In this document: positions 36,811 through 46,876 of the stretch, piece by piece | Position numbering within the stretch: the first letter of the stretch is position 1 | Layout: every line of letters begins with the position of its first letter | Origin: Coleofasciculus sp. FACHB-T130 | GTDB taxonomy: Bacteria; Cyanobacteriota; Cyanobacteriia; Cyanobacteriales; FACHB-T130 | Length of the DNA stretch: 64,000 nucleotides | Assembly (NCBI RefSeq): GCF_014695375.1 | Contig: NZ_JACJOG010000030.1 | Coordinates: 1-64,000, forward strand | Reading direction: 5' to 3' | Translations under genes and position numbers: made by a program | Notes under the pieces: model-generated | Told to the model about the DNA's origin: nothing | The model's database searches: none | Seen by the model: the letters and a program-made list of their open reading frames with translations, nothing else

Positions 36811-37683
36811 ATGCCTTGGTCTCGTATTTTTAGTGGAATAGTCGCGATCGCTGTCGCCCTCCTGATGCTCTTTTTTGGAGGATGGTTCTTTACAGTTGGT
36901 CTGTGCATCATCGTCTATCTCGGTCAGTTAGAGTATTTTCAGATGGCGCGAGCCAAGGGCATGGCACCCGCTGGCAAAACTACTCTGGTAGTGAGCCAAG
37001 TTCTGTTAATCACAGCGTCTCTGGCACCAGCCTTGACAGATGCCATGTTTCCCCTGGCAGGAACGTTGATTTGTTTCTATCTTCTGTTTCAGCCCAAGCT
37101 TGCCACAATTGCCGATATTTCCGCCTCTATATTGGGGTTGTTCTACGGCGGCTATCTGCCCAGCTACTGGGTGCGCCTGCGCGTCGGACTCGCTCCCGCG
37201 ATCGCGATTGCAGAGCCATTGAATGGCTATTTGCCCGCTTCCTGGCACGAACTTAGCACTTTGCCCCAAGGTTTGACGGCAACGCTTTTGGCCTTCCTCT
37301 GTATTTGGGCTGCTGATATCGGTGCTTACATCTTTGGTAAATTCTTTGGTCGCACGCGCCTTTCTGAGATTAGCCCCAAAAAGACTGTCGAAGGAGCTGT
37401 ATTTGGGGTTCTCGGCAGTGTGGTAGTGGCAATCGCTGGAGCTTGGTATCTGAATTGGCCCAGTTGGCAGTTCAGTGGATTGGCTTTAGGGCTGCTGGTT
37501 GGGATTGCGAGCTTGCTGGGAGACTTAACGGAGTCGATGATGAAGCGAGATGCTGGGGTAAAGGACTCAGGGCAACTGATTCCGGGTCACGGCGGCATTT
37601 TAGATCGGGCTGATAGTTACGTGTTTACCGCTCCCCTGGTGTATTATTTCGTCACACTCTTGTTACCTTTATTACCCCGCTAG
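36811..37683 (+). CDS. cdsA: Phosphatidate cytidylyltransferase
   Basis: 290 residues with about eight hydrophobic segments. The CDP-diglyceride synthase signature is present at about 248-275: SMMKRDAGVKDSGQLIPGHG followed by GILDRADSY. DIGAYIFGKFFGRTRLSEIS and PKKTVEGAVFG precede it. The enzyme makes CDP-diacylglycerol from phosphatidate and CTP, the precursor of phosphatidylglycerol, in the inner membrane. The 277 bases upstream hold no gene and probably the promoter. Confidence 0.96.
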   Translation: MPWSRIFSGIVAIAVALLMLFFGGWFFTVGLCIIVYLGQLEYFQMARAKGMAPAGKTTLVVSQVLLITASLAPALTDAMFPLAGTLICFYLLFQPKLATIADISASILGLFYGGYLPSYWVRLRVGLAPAIAIAEPLNGYLPASWHELSTLPQGLTATLLAFLCIWAADIGAYIFGKFFGRTRLSEISPKKTVEGAVFGVLGSVVVAIAGAWYLNWPSWQFSGLALGLLVGIASLLGDLTESMMKRDAGVKDSGQLIPGHGGILDRADSYVFTAPLVYYFVTLLLPLLPR

Positions 37684-37773
37684 AAAAGTCTTTCTACACG
37701 ATTGGGGCACACGATTGGGGCAATTAGTAAGCAAAGTTTAGTAGTGAAAATCTCTTTTATCTGCCTCTTTTGT

Positions 37774-37843
37774 GTCCTCAGTCCTAGTCAACCCTCCGTC
37801 CTAACTCCTCAGTCCTCAGCCCTCAGTCCTAACTCCTAAGTCC
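37774..37843. repeat. CCTCAGTCCT-type short repeat array
   Basis: Overlapping TCCTCAGTCC, CCTAACTCC and CCCTCAG units in the gap between cdsA and the DUF2993 gene. A closely similar array lies at 40421-40510, overlapping the malQ stop. These belong to the short heptamer-like repeats common in filamentous cyanobacteria. Confidence 0.7.
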
Positions 37844-37848
37844 TATTT

Positions 37849-38568
37849 TTATTCGGCTGGAATGACATTAATCCGTCCGCGACAAACTAACTGACCCGGA
37901 ATCACAGTTAATTCCTGAATATCTACTTCTGGGCCTAAATCTATCTTGAATTCATCCAAATTGCCTCGCAGCAGTTCCTGTTGCGTCTCGATACAGGGGG
38001 ACTCTAGAAGCAGTTCGTGAGGGCTAGCTAACTTTAGGCCTGTCCGCAGCACTAGAGGTGTGGCTTTACCTGATGGGTCTGTTAAAGTGCCGCTGAGTTT
38101 CAAACTTTCCGGATCGATGGTAATCTGTTGCCAACTGATTTGCTGGTCTTTTAAGATGTCAGCTGGGTGCGTTGGAACTGCTTGGAGTAGTGTCCCCAGT
38201 AAATCAGTTAAAGCAGTGGCGAATAAGGGTGCCTGGAGAGATGCCTTAAGGTCTGTCTCCTCTAGTATTAGCTCACCGGAAACGGGGATGGGTTCGAGAA
38301 GGCGTAAAGGTTTACCTCTAAGAACTTGACCCAGGTTGATGCGAATGTTTTCTCCGGTTAACTGAATGCGTGACAGATGCAGTCCTTGATACACTGCATG
38401 GTTGGCGGCAATAAAAACTTGAGGGATATAACCTGTAAGGATTTGGCGATCGCCTCCGGAAATTTTAAACTGGAGGTTTTCAACTTGCGAAACTTGCGAT
38501 CGCAACCACAGCCGCAGCGCTGGTGATAATGTTGTGCTGATAATCCGGCTCCCTTGCTTAGATGTCAA
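37849..38568 (-). CDS. DUF2993 (LmeA-like) protein
   Basis: 239 residues starting at TTG, supported by AGGAAG seven bases upstream. There is no signal peptide or transmembrane segment. SRIISTTLSPALRLWLRSQV leads into beta-strand-rich sequence (LTGYIPQVFIAANHAVYQGL; LTGENIRINLGQVL) and ends in PGQLVCRGRINV. The layout fits DUF2993, whose mycobacterial member LmeA binds phospholipids; the role in cyanobacteria is unknown. It is divergent from the RluB-type gene. Confidence 0.75.
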   Translation of the reverse strand: MTSKQGSRIISTTLSPALRLWLRSQVSQVENLQFKISGGDRQILTGYIPQVFIAANHAVYQGLHLSRIQLTGENIRINLGQVLRGKPLRLLEPIPVSGELILEETDLKASLQAPLFATALTDLLGTLLQAVPTHPADILKDQQISWQQITIDPESLKLSGTLTDPSGKATPLVLRTGLKLASPHELLLESPCIETQQELLRGNLDEFKIDLGPEVDIQELTVIPGQLVCRGRINVIPAE

Positions 38569-38744
38569 TGGCTTTCTTCCTGTAATATTTGTACATAGTC
38601 TAATTAGAGGTCAATTTTGGGTTTTAGACTGGCGATTTCTCCAAAATCCTAAATCTAAGATCAAAAATCCCCAATAGTCTAGCCGAGGCAGTGCCTCAAC
38701 AAGCTAAACCCTGATCCCTTATTCATTCGTCGCTCGATTCGCAT

Positions 38745-39533
38745 ATGGCCGAAAGGCTACAAAAAATTCTCTCCCAGTGGGGTATTGCCTCCCGCCGCCA
38801 AGCTGAAAAAATGATTGAAGCAGGGCGCGTGCGGGTCAATGGTACTGTTGTTGGGCTGGGGCAAACAGCAAATCCAGAACAAGACCAGATTCAAGTTGAT
38901 GGCAAACTTGTACTCCCAGCTCATCGTCCTCAAATGCTCTATATCTTGCTTTACAAACCTGCTGGGGTAGTTTCTACGTGCCGCGATCCTCAAAAGCGCC
39001 GCACGATTCTTGATTTACTGCCTCCTGCACTCCGAGAAGGTCAGGGATTGCATCCAGTTGGACGTCTAGATGCCGAATCCACCGGCGCGTTATTGGTCAC
39101 AAATGACGGTGAAATGACGCTACGCTTGACCCATCCTCGATATCATCTTCCTAAAACTTACCAAGTTTGGATTCAGGGTCATCCCCCAGAAGAGGTACTA
39201 AAATCCTGGCGTCAGGGTATTCTACTGTCAGGGAAAAAGACATTGCCTGCTCAAGTTCGCGTTTTGGATGTGCGGGGTTCTCAAACCTGCTTGGAAGTGA
39301 TTCTTACAGAAGGGAGAAACCGACAAATTCGACGCATTGCCGAGCAACTGGGCTATCCCGTCATTCATCTACACCGTGCCGCGATTGGTCCCATTTGTTT
39401 AAAACGAACAGGGGAGCCTATGTTCCCTGGTAGTTATCGTTTTCTTGAAGATTTTGAAATCAGTTTTCTACAAAACCAAGTCAATCTAACATCAATAGAA
39501 GTGCCAGCAGACATCAAGGAGCGCCGTGTATGA
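38745..39533 (+). CDS. Pseudouridine synthase, RluB/RsuA family
   Basis: 262 residues. An N-terminal S4 domain ([20 protein letters not shown]) is followed by the catalytic domain with [20 protein letters not shown], where the Asp of GRLD is the nucleophile. [20 protein letters not shown] is the second family motif. The family modifies 16S or 23S rRNA uridines; RluB-like is the most probable assignment in cyanobacteria. The stop overlaps the start of the RodZ-like gene by four bases (ATGA), so the two are translationally coupled. Confidence 0.92.
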   Translation: MAERLQKILSQWGIASRRQAEKMIEAGRVRVNGTVVGLGQTANPEQDQIQVDGKLVLPAHRPQMLYILLYKPAGVVSTCRDPQKRRTILDLLPPALREGQGLHPVGRLDAESTGALLVTNDGEMTLRLTHPRYHLPKTYQVWIQGHPPEEVLKSWRQGILLSGKKTLPAQVRVLDVRGSQTCLEVILTEGRNRQIRRIAEQLGYPVIHLHRAAIGPICLKRTGEPMFPGSYRFLEDFEISFLQNQVNLTSIEVPADIKERRV

Positions 39534-40333
39534 AGGAGAATCCACTTCATCTTCAACAGCAACAAATTGAGAAGCTAAAAGAACTGGGGTCTCGCCTCCG
39601 CCAGGTGCGTGAGGAACAATCTCTGTCCCTAGAGGAAGTTGGCGACAAAACCAGGATTCAAGTTCGTCTGCTCAAGGCAATTGAGGAAGGTAGGCGCGAA
39701 ATCTTGCCTGAACCCGTCTATATTCAAGGCTTTATCAAGCGGTATGCTGATGCACTGGGATTAGATGGGGTAGAGTATTCTGACACTTTTCCCAGTGGGC
39801 CGATTTTCCAGCTCATTAAGCCGACTTGGCGGTATTATTTGCCATCAGCTCAGCTGCGACCGATTCACCTTTACTTGATCTATGTGTTTCTGGTGATTGG
39901 TGCAGTGAACGGTCTGTCTTACGTGGTGAATCGTCCGGCTTTAGAAGTAGGAAAGGGCGGGACTCAAGAGCGATCGCCTAGAGAGTCTCTCGCCAAAGCT
40001 AATGCAGCCAATACAGACTTGCAAGAAAAACTAGGGCCGTTTACCCCAGCAGTATTCAGCAGCAATACCAGTCAAACGGGTAAGCCGGTACGGGTTGGCG
40101 TAACCGTCAAAACCCCGTCCTGGATTCGGGTAGTGGTGGATGGCAAGACGCAGTTTGAGGGAACGCTCCCCCAAGGCACTCAGCGCACCTGGGTTGCAGA
40201 GGAGACACTGATTGTAAAAGCTGGCAATGCGGGTGGTATCTTAGTCGCTTTTAATGATGAAAAGGCAAAGAAACTGGGTGCCCCCGGTAAAGTTCGGGAA
40301 GTAACCTTTGCCGCTAATCCTCCTGGGTCTTAA
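39530..40333 (+). CDS. RodZ-like helix-turn-helix membrane protein
   Basis: 267 residues. A HTH_25-type Cro/C1 domain (about 17-82, [35 protein letters not shown]) is followed by one membrane helix (about 123-143, [20 protein letters not shown]). An extracytoplasmic DUF4115-like beta domain (about 180-265, [20 protein letters not shown]) ends the protein. The arrangement is that of RodZ, which links MreB to the wall machinery in rod-shaped cells. It overlaps the pseudouridine synthase gene by four bases. Confidence 0.82.
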   Translation: MKENPLHLQQQQIEKLKELGSRLRQVREEQSLSLEEVGDKTRIQVRLLKAIEEGRREILPEPVYIQGFIKRYADALGLDGVEYSDTFPSGPIFQLIKPTWRYYLPSAQLRPIHLYLIYVFLVIGAVNGLSYVVNRPALEVGKGGTQERSPRESLAKANAANTDLQEKLGPFTPAVFSSNTSQTGKPVRVGVTVKTPSWIRVVVDGKTQFEGTLPQGTQRTWVAEETLIVKAGNAGGILVAFNDEKAKKLGAPGKVREVTFAANPPGS

Positions 40334-40420
40334 TGAGTGCTGAGAACTGTGAGGGTCGAGACGCGATCGCGCTTTTCTTCAAAGACACGCGATATACACC
40401 AGTGACGCAAGCGATCGCCC

Positions 40421-40510
40421 AAGTCCTCACCCCTCAGTCCTTACCTCTCAACCCCGATCCCTCAGCCCTCAGTCCTCAGTCCTCACTGCTCACCCCTCAC
40501 CCCTCAGTCC
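40421..40510. repeat. CCTCAGTCCT-type short repeat array overlapping malQ stop
   Basis: Successive CCCTCAGTCC, CCCTCAGCCC, TCAGTCCTCA and CACCCCTCA units, similar to 37774-37843. The last few bases form the malQ stop region. Confidence 0.7.
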
Positions 40511-42015
40511 TGATTCTTAATTGGGGCGCGACCGAAAGTTTCAGTTAGAGTTTTGAGACGATAGCCGATCTCTTGGTTCACGGCTTCAGGTCGATACCGC
40601 CACTCCCAATTTCCCTCTGCTTTGCCGGGAAAATTCATTCGGGCATCGCCCCCCAATCCCAAAAGATCCTGAAAAGGAATAATGGCCTGATTTGCCACCG
40701 AAGCCATCGCCAGCCGGATCGCATCCCAGTGGATGCCGTCGGAACTGATGCAACCCACATAACGCAGGAGATTCTCCCTTTCATAGTCTGAAAGTTGATA
40801 GAACCAGCCTACCGTGGTGTCATTATCATGGGTGCCGGTGTAAACCACACAGTTGCGCGGATAGTTAAAAGGCAAAAAGCCGTTGCCAGAATCCGAACCA
40901 AAGGCAAACTGTAAAATCTTCATCCCCGGAAATTCAAACTTATCTCGCAGCGCCTCTACCTCTGGGGTAATCACGCCCAAATCCTCTGCCAGGATAGGAA
41001 GCTTGCCTAATTTGTCGTTCAGTAGCTTAAAGAAAGCTTCTCCAGGAGCCTCAATCCACTCCCCATTCATAGCAGTCGTTTCGCCCTGCTTAACTGCCCA
41101 GTAGGCTTGGAAACCTCGGAAGTGGTCAATCCGAATAATGTCAATGTAATCTAACAAAGATTCAAAGCGCTGTATCCACCACTTAAAGTTTTGCTGCTGC
41201 AACTTTTCCCAGTTATAGACTGGATTGCCCCACAACTGGCCTGTGGCGCTGAAGTAGTCCGGTGGAACTCCAGCCATCAGCGCCGGTTCCCCCGTCTGTT
41301 CGTCCAAGCAAAAGATATCTGGATGCGACCAGACATCGGCACTATCGTGAGCCACATAAATTGGAATATCGCCAATAATCTCAATACTGCCCAAGTTGGC
41401 ATAGCTTTTCAGTTGAGTCCATTGCCGGAAAAACTCAAACTGCAAGTATTTGTGGTAATAAATCTCATCATTCAGCCGCTGCCGCCACTGTTCTAAGGCT
41501 TCCGGTTGGCGTTTAGCAATTTCCGGTTCCCAGTTATACCAACTAGCGTGTCCCTGAGCTTCCCGGATCGCCATAAATAAGGCATAGTCATCAAGCCAAT
41601 GAGCCGCTTTGCAAAAACTTGCAAATTCCTTTTGCTGTAAGGTTGATGCCTGGTTTTTAAAGTTTTCGCAGGCTTTAGCGAGCAAAGGCATTTTGGTCTG
41701 GATCGCCCGCTCAAAATCCACCCTGTCTAGGGAAAACTCTGGCAATCCAGAAAAATCATCCTCGGTAAGTAACCCCTCGTCGCGCAGCTTCTCAGGACTA
41801 ATCAGTAAGGGATTTCCCGCCAATGCTGAATAGCACATATAGGGAGAATTGCCATAGCCGGTTGGTCCTAATGGCAAAACCTGCCAAAATTGCTGGGAAC
41901 TCTCCACCAAAAAATCAATAAAGCGATAAGCTTCTAAACCGAGATCGCCGATGCCAAACCGGCTAGGAAAACAAGTGGGGTGTAGCAAAATGCCACTAGA
42001 TCTAGGAAACGGCAT
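40504..42015 (-). CDS. malQ: 4-alpha-glucanotransferase (amylomaltase)
   Basis: 503 residues, the usual length for GH77. MPFPRSSGILLHPTCFPSRF and QFWQVLPLGPTGYGNSPYMC begin the barrel. DIPIYVAHDSADVWSHPDIF, IIRIDHFRGFQAYWAV (nucleophile Asp in RIDHFRG), LPILAEDLGVITPEVEALRD and YTGTHDNDTTVGWF are the conserved GH77 regions. The enzyme transfers alpha-1,4-glucan chains in glycogen turnover. The C-terminus runs into a repeat array. Confidence 0.97.
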   Translation of the reverse strand: MPFPRSSGILLHPTCFPSRFGIGDLGLEAYRFIDFLVESSQQFWQVLPLGPTGYGNSPYMCYSALAGNPLLISPEKLRDEGLLTEDDFSGLPEFSLDRVDFERAIQTKMPLLAKACENFKNQASTLQQKEFASFCKAAHWLDDYALFMAIREAQGHASWYNWEPEIAKRQPEALEQWRQRLNDEIYYHKYLQFEFFRQWTQLKSYANLGSIEIIGDIPIYVAHDSADVWSHPDIFCLDEQTGEPALMAGVPPDYFSATGQLWGNPVYNWEKLQQQNFKWWIQRFESLLDYIDIIRIDHFRGFQAYWAVKQGETTAMNGEWIEAPGEAFFKLLNDKLGKLPILAEDLGVITPEVEALRDKFEFPGMKILQFAFGSDSGNGFLPFNYPRNCVVYTGTHDNDTTVGWFYQLSDYERENLLRYVGCISSDGIHWDAIRLAMASVANQAIIPFQDLLGLGGDARMNFPGKAEGNWEWRYRPEAVNQEIGYRLKTLTETFGRAPIKNQD

Positions 42016-42196
42016 AAATAACCTGATGGAGAGGATGCAAACGATTTGACATTATCACGGTACGCAGAAGTTTGACACTCACTCCTAGGGCGGGTTGCAT
42101 TCGGTAATTCAACCGTCATAAATGACAGCGATCGCGGCAGAATAAATTCAGCCTTTTTTCCCTCGATCCCGCTCATTGGGGGGCAATATATTCAGA

Positions 42197-42628
42197 ATGA
42201 CTTACCGAAACCCTGCTCCGACTGTCGATATCATTATTGAACTGATCGATCGACCGCATCGACCGATTGTATTAATTGAACGCCAAAATCCACCTTATGG
42301 TTGGGCAATTCCGGGTGGATTTATTGATTACGGGGAGAAAGCAGAAGCGGCGGCGCGGCGTGAAGCGCAGGAAGAAATTAGCTTACAGGTGGAGTTAATT
42401 GAACAATTCCAGGTGTATTCCGATCCCAGCCGCGATCCGCGAAGTCACACGATGAGCGTTGTGTTTATCGCAACGGCAACGGGCGAACCTCAAGCTGCTG
42501 ATGATGCCAAGGCGGTTGGAATTTTTGAATCTTGGCGAATTCCCACGGATTTATGCTTCGATCACGGCAAAATTTTGCACGATTATTGGCGTTATCGGCA
42601 TTACGGGATACGTCCTCGATTGTCTTGA
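42197..42628 (+). CDS. NUDIX hydrolase
   Basis: 143 residues from the ATG at 42197; a TTG seven codons upstream is less likely. The NUDIX box is [20 protein letters not shown] followed by EIS, giving the canonical G-x5-E-x7-REAQEE core with a slight change at the end. The preceding [17 protein letters not shown] and following [19 protein letters not shown] match the ADP-ribose pyrophosphatase-like group. The substrate is not certain. The next gene starts 88 bases on in the same direction. Confidence 0.88.
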   Translation: MTYRNPAPTVDIIIELIDRPHRPIVLIERQNPPYGWAIPGGFIDYGEKAEAAARREAQEEISLQVELIEQFQVYSDPSRDPRSHTMSVVFIATATGEPQAADDAKAVGIFESWRIPTDLCFDHGKILHDYWRYRHYGIRPRLS

Positions 42629-42716
42629 GGCGGTTTATAGCCAATGGGTAATGGCTTTTTAGCTCAGGTTAAACTTAAATACAAAAGGGAAAAGCCATAA
42701 ACTGCCGCTACTCGCT

Positions 42717-44354
42717 ATGATGCAACTTCAGAGAAATCGCACGTTTGCCGCTACTCTGCTTCACCGGCGGCAACGACTTGCCGAGTTAATTGATTTTCCA
42801 GTTATTCTCTGGTCTGGGCGTAGTAGTTCCCGAAATTATCCAGCCAATACTTTCCCATTTCGCGCCAGCAGTCATTTCCTCTATTTTGCGGGGGTACCTC
42901 TGGAAAATACGGCGATCCGACTCGAAGCTGGGAAACTAGAACTGTTTATGGATGATGAGTCTCCTGCCAGTGCCCTCTGGCATGGAGAAATGCCGAAACG
43001 TGAGGAAATTGCCCAGGCGATTGGCGCGGATGCGGCATTTTCGATGGCAGAATTGGCGTCACGCTCAGCCGATGCTGCGACTATCTCGGTGCAGGATGCC
43101 GCAACTAGGCAGCAACAAGCTCAGATAATGCATCGTGCGATCGCATCCGCAAATGCATCTCAGGGAATTGATGGGGAGTTAGCACGAGCCATTATATTTT
43201 TGCGACTCAGCCACGATGCAGGTGCTTTGGCAGAATTACGACAAGCTGCATCTGTCACCGTGGACGCTCACTTAGCGGGAATGGCTGCCACATCCAGCGC
43301 CAAGTTGGAGGCAGGTGTGCGTGCGGCAATGGAGAGTGTCATCATCTCACAGAATATGAGCTGCGCTTACCCCAGTATCGTCACGGTTCACGGGGAGGTT
43401 CTCCACAATCAGCAGTATTGGCACCCCCTGCAATCGGGAAACTTGCTGCTGGCGGATGTGGGCGCTGAAACATCGATGGGCTGGGCAGCAGATGTCACGC
43501 GCACTTGGCCTGTATCGGGGAAGTTTTCTTCTACCCAAAGAGACATCTATAATTTGGTTTTGGTGGCTCACGATGCTTGTATTGCCAAAATCCGCCCGGA
43601 TGTGGAGTATCGGGAGATTCATCTATTGGCAGCGACTGCGATCGCCCAAGGGTTGGTGGATTTAGGTATTCTGCGGGGCAATGCGGAAGATTTGGTAGAA
43701 ATGGATGCTCATGCCCTATTTTTCCCTCACGGAATCGGTCATTTAGTGGGTTTGGATGTCCACGATATGGAAGATTTGGGGGATTTGGCGGGGTATGAAG
43801 AGGGGAGAACTCGGAGCGATCGCTTTGGTTTAGCTTACCTGCGGCTCGATCGCCCCTTACGCGCTGGGATGTTAGTCACCATTGAGCCAGGATTCTATCA
43901 AGTTCCGGCAATTTTAAATGACCCCAATTTCCGAGCAAAATATCAGGATGTGGTGAATTGGGATCGCCTCTCTCACTTTGAAGATGTGCGCGGGATTCGC
44001 ATAGAAGATGATGTTCTAGTCACCCAATCAGGCAGCGAAGTTCTTACAGCAGCATTGCCAACTGATGCCGATGTAATTGAGTCTTTGGTTAAGAAGGAAT
44101 CTCGCGTTTTCTTCGGAACCGGGCAACCAATGACTGGAAAAGCACCCGCCGGTATTCCCACTTTTATTAAGCGTTGTCGCGCAATTTTTGAACAAGTTAG
44201 TCCCCAATTGATGAAGGATTATCCTGACTGGTTTATCGCGATTGAGGCAGATAGCGGTGAGTATTTTCTGGATGTAGATCACAAGGTTGCCAAACAAAAG
44301 GCGCTTGAGAAATACCCGGATGGGTTAATTTCTACTTTACAACTGCTTAAATAA
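42717..44354 (+). CDS. Aminopeptidase P family (M24) metallopeptidase
   Basis: 545 residues. The N-terminal domain has FPFRASSHFLYFAGVP. The pita-bread catalytic domain contains DVGAETSMGWAADVTRTWPV (two metal-binding Asp), FFPHGIGHLVGLDVHD (metal His), MLVTIEPGFY (Glu) and VRGIRIEDDVLVT (Glu). The C-terminal extension of about 60 residues is longer than in E. coli PepP. The likely activity is Xaa-Pro aminopeptidase. A strong terminator follows at 44380-44425. Confidence 0.9.
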   Translation: MMQLQRNRTFAATLLHRRQRLAELIDFPVILWSGRSSSRNYPANTFPFRASSHFLYFAGVPLENTAIRLEAGKLELFMDDESPASALWHGEMPKREEIAQAIGADAAFSMAELASRSADAATISVQDAATRQQQAQIMHRAIASANASQGIDGELARAIIFLRLSHDAGALAELRQAASVTVDAHLAGMAATSSAKLEAGVRAAMESVIISQNMSCAYPSIVTVHGEVLHNQQYWHPLQSGNLLLADVGAETSMGWAADVTRTWPVSGKFSSTQRDIYNLVLVAHDACIAKIRPDVEYREIHLLAATAIAQGLVDLGILRGNAEDLVEMDAHALFFPHGIGHLVGLDVHDMEDLGDLAGYEEGRTRSDRFGLAYLRLDRPLRAGMLVTIEPGFYQVPAILNDPNFRAKYQDVVNWDRLSHFEDVRGIRIEDDVLVTQSGSEVLTAALPTDADVIESLVKKESRVFFGTGQPMTGKAPAGIPTFIKRCRAIFEQVSPQLMKDYPDWFIAIEADSGEYFLDVDHKVAKQKALEKYPDGLISTLQLLK

Positions 44355-44379
44355 GTTCGTGCCGGTAAGAAATCCTTTA

Positions 44380-44425
44380 GGGAAAGGGTAAATAAAATTT
44401 TACCTTTTCCCCATTTGTTTTTTTC
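44380..44425 (+). terminator. Rho-independent terminator of the M24 peptidase gene
   Basis: GGGAAAGGGTAAA pairs with TTTACCTTTTCCC over 13 positions with one G-T wobble and a 6-base loop, followed by CATTTG and seven Ts. It begins 26 bases after the stop codon. Confidence 0.85.
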
Positions 44426-44767
44426 TTAAAAGATTGATTGGCTTGATTTGGACGTGTTGTAGTGATTCTTATGCTTAAATTAGCGATTAGCTAAATGAAT
44501 GATGCTGGTATTCTATGCAATAACTTAAAACTTTAAAGAAAAACAATTTTTTTAAAAAATGTATCGCAAGCAACTACTAGCTATGCCTTGAAAAGGTATT
44601 CTTAGATAATGGGAATCTGTCTCAAAAAAATATTAACAGGTAGTTCTTCCTTATCAATTTAAATTTACCAAAAAAAATCAATAAAGTCCATAATATTCAG
44701 AAAAAACCTTTCTGAATGGGTGAATTTCTAACACACCCATTCAAACCGAAAAGTTCATTGATAAGAG
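44426..44767. other. AT-rich intergenic region, no gene seen
   Basis: About 340 AT-rich bases between two convergent genes. I see poly-A and poly-T tracts, but no ORF or clear hairpin other than the terminator just upstream. Confidence 0.45.
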
Positions 44768-46216
44768 CTATTGAGCCTTTAATTTCCGTTCTTTCAGTTT
44801 CAGTAAGATATCGGCATGAACCTCACGAGTCAGAGGATAAAAGTATGCCAGAATTAATCCACAAATTAGGGCAATTGTTGGTAGAGGTCCGATGGCGATG
44901 CGAATCGCTAAAAGTGCAGAATCCGGTTGAATCGGGGCTAAGTTCTCTGGGGTAGACCGAATGTATTGATTCCACTCCAGGCTTTTCAAGACTAACGCCA
45001 CGGCAACAGCTAAACTGACTTTTTGCAAGAACACCATGAAGCTGTAAAAAATCCCTTCCCGCCGCTGTCCGGTTTTTAGTTCATCTAATTCAATCACATC
45101 TGGCAGCATCGACCACGGGATCAAATAAGCTGTAGAAACGCCAAAACCTGCCATCACTCCTAACACGTACATGAAAGCAATTTGACCGGGCTGTAAGAAA
45201 AACAATCCCGCCTGGGCAATAATCCACACGCTCATTCCCATAAAATAGACGGCTTTTTTACCGTATCGCTGGCTAAGCTTACTCCAGATAAACAGCATCA
45301 ACAATGCTGTTCCCTGCACCGCTAGAATAACTTGGGCAACGACTGCATCGCTTAAGCGCATCCAACTGAGAACAAAATAAGGAATGATAGCCGCTGTGAC
45401 CTGGACAGCTAACCAGGAACACAGATAAATTCCAACAACATATAAAAAGGGGCGATTGCTCAAAACAATCCGTACTTGTTCCAAAATTGGGAGGGAGACA
45501 GGTTGCTCAAAGGTGGGATTTTGTGCCGCCCTTGCCAAAATGCGATCGCGTGTCCCCCAAATACACCAATAAATCGGTAAGACCGACAAGATTGCACAAA
45601 CGACGCCCATCACCAAATATTGCTGGATGCGGTCACTAGGAATCAAAGCGGCGATGATTCCGAACACAATCACAGATACGATACTTCCCCCAATCGAGAA
45701 AGCAAACCGATAGCTGTTGAGATTCGTGCGTTCGTTGTAGTCCTGAGTCAGTTCTGGAGTTAGGGCAGTGTAGGGTAAATTAACAGCGGTGTAAAACGAA
45801 TTAAACAAAATCGAAATGACAATGTAATACCAGAACAATCCCCATTGATTCGCAGCGTCATTGGCGCTAAATCGAGGCACTAGCCACTGCAAAAAGAACG
45901 TGATTCCAAACGGAATCGCCCCATATAACATCCAGGGAAGCCGACGCCCCCAGCGTGGCGAGTTTGTTCTGTCGCTAAGCACCCCGACAACCGGATCGTT
46001 CACCGCATCCCAAACCTTGCCAATCAGGAGAATCCAAGTCGCTAGTCCAGCGGCGATTCCGGCGACATCGGTCAGAAAATAGGCGGTATAAAACACCCCA
46101 ATATTTGCGGTGATCGCAGCACCTACATCACCGGCACCATAAGCCAGTTTCGTACTTAACTTTAGCTTTTCGCTGTCGGGTGTCGCGGGGGAATGCTCAG
46201 AAGAGGAATCACTCAT
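44768..46216 (-). CDS. GPH-family (MFS) sugar or glycoside transporter
   Basis: 482 residues, twelve hydrophobic segments. LAYGAGDVGAAITANIGVFY starts helix 1, with the DVAGIAAGLATWILLIGKVW and NDPVVGVLSDRTNSPRWGRR (loop 2-3) signatures of the glycoside-pentoside-hexuronide family. LNSYRFAFSIGGSIVS is the loop 4-5 region. Substrates in this family are usually glycosides symported with cations; no clue here narrows it. It lies tail-to-tail with the M24 peptidase gene. Confidence 0.88.
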   Translation of the reverse strand: MSDSSSEHSPATPDSEKLKLSTKLAYGAGDVGAAITANIGVFYTAYFLTDVAGIAAGLATWILLIGKVWDAVNDPVVGVLSDRTNSPRWGRRLPWMLYGAIPFGITFFLQWLVPRFSANDAANQWGLFWYYIVISILFNSFYTAVNLPYTALTPELTQDYNERTNLNSYRFAFSIGGSIVSVIVFGIIAALIPSDRIQQYLVMGVVCAILSVLPIYWCIWGTRDRILARAAQNPTFEQPVSLPILEQVRIVLSNRPFLYVVGIYLCSWLAVQVTAAIIPYFVLSWMRLSDAVVAQVILAVQGTALLMLFIWSKLSQRYGKKAVYFMGMSVWIIAQAGLFFLQPGQIAFMYVLGVMAGFGVSTAYLIPWSMLPDVIELDELKTGQRREGIFYSFMVFLQKVSLAVAVALVLKSLEWNQYIRSTPENLAPIQPDSALLAIRIAIGPLPTIALICGLILAYFYPLTREVHADILLKLKERKLKAQ

Positions 46217-46348
46217 GGCAGTTGGCTGATGGCAGGGGGATTGAAAATTTCAAAAAAGTATCGCATCTGTCTCCCAAGAGCGGGAATTTTATAGCATTTG
46301 TTCTATAGCATTTGTACTGTTCTCTAAACCTGTTCAATTGTGCCTGTT

Positions 46349-46876
46349 ATGCCAGAGCTTTACGTGTCATGGTCAGAGTACCACCAAAAAATCGAACAGT
46401 TGGCGGCAATCATATATCAATCCGGCTGGGAGTTTAACCAGATTGTCTGCCTTGCCAGGGGCGGTCTACGGGTGGGTGATATTTTATCGCGAATTTACCA
46501 CAAACCGTTGGCAATTTTAGCTGCCACTTCTTACGGCGGCACAGGCGATCGCTTTCGAGGTTCTCTCGCCTTTGCCCGCGACCTCACCATGACTTCTCCT
46601 CATCTGGGTAGCCGCATTCTCCTGGTCGATGACTTAGTGGATTCTGGCATCACCCTCCGGGAAGCTATCCCTTGGCTGAAACATCATTATGCGGCTGATG
46701 TCGAGCAGATTCGATCCGCTGTCATCTGGTACAAAGCTTGCTCCGTCATCGCGCCTGACTACTATGTGGACTATCTCCCGGAAAACCCCTGGATTCACCA
46801 ACCCTTTGAAAAATACGAACAGGTCGATCCCTCAGAGTTAGCCCAACGCTATGCTGCTGTTTCAGCGACCAAATAA
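46349..46876 (+). CDS. Phosphoribosyltransferase domain protein
   Basis: 175 residues from the ATG at 46349 (MPELYVSWSEYHQKIE); a GTG nine bases earlier is possible. The PRPP-binding motif reads ILLVDDLVDSGITLREAIPW, and LARGGLRVGDILSRIY is the early loop that binds pyrophosphate. It resembles hypoxanthine/xanthine-guanine phosphoribosyltransferases of the Gpt type. Its 3' end overlaps the convergent AEC transporter gene by 15 bases. Confidence 0.88.
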   Translation: MPELYVSWSEYHQKIEQLAAIIYQSGWEFNQIVCLARGGLRVGDILSRIYHKPLAILAATSYGGTGDRFRGSLAFARDLTMTSPHLGSRILLVDDLVDSGITLREAIPWLKHHYAADVEQIRSAVIWYKACSVIAPDYYVDYLPENPWIHQPFEKYEQVDPSELAQRYAAVSATK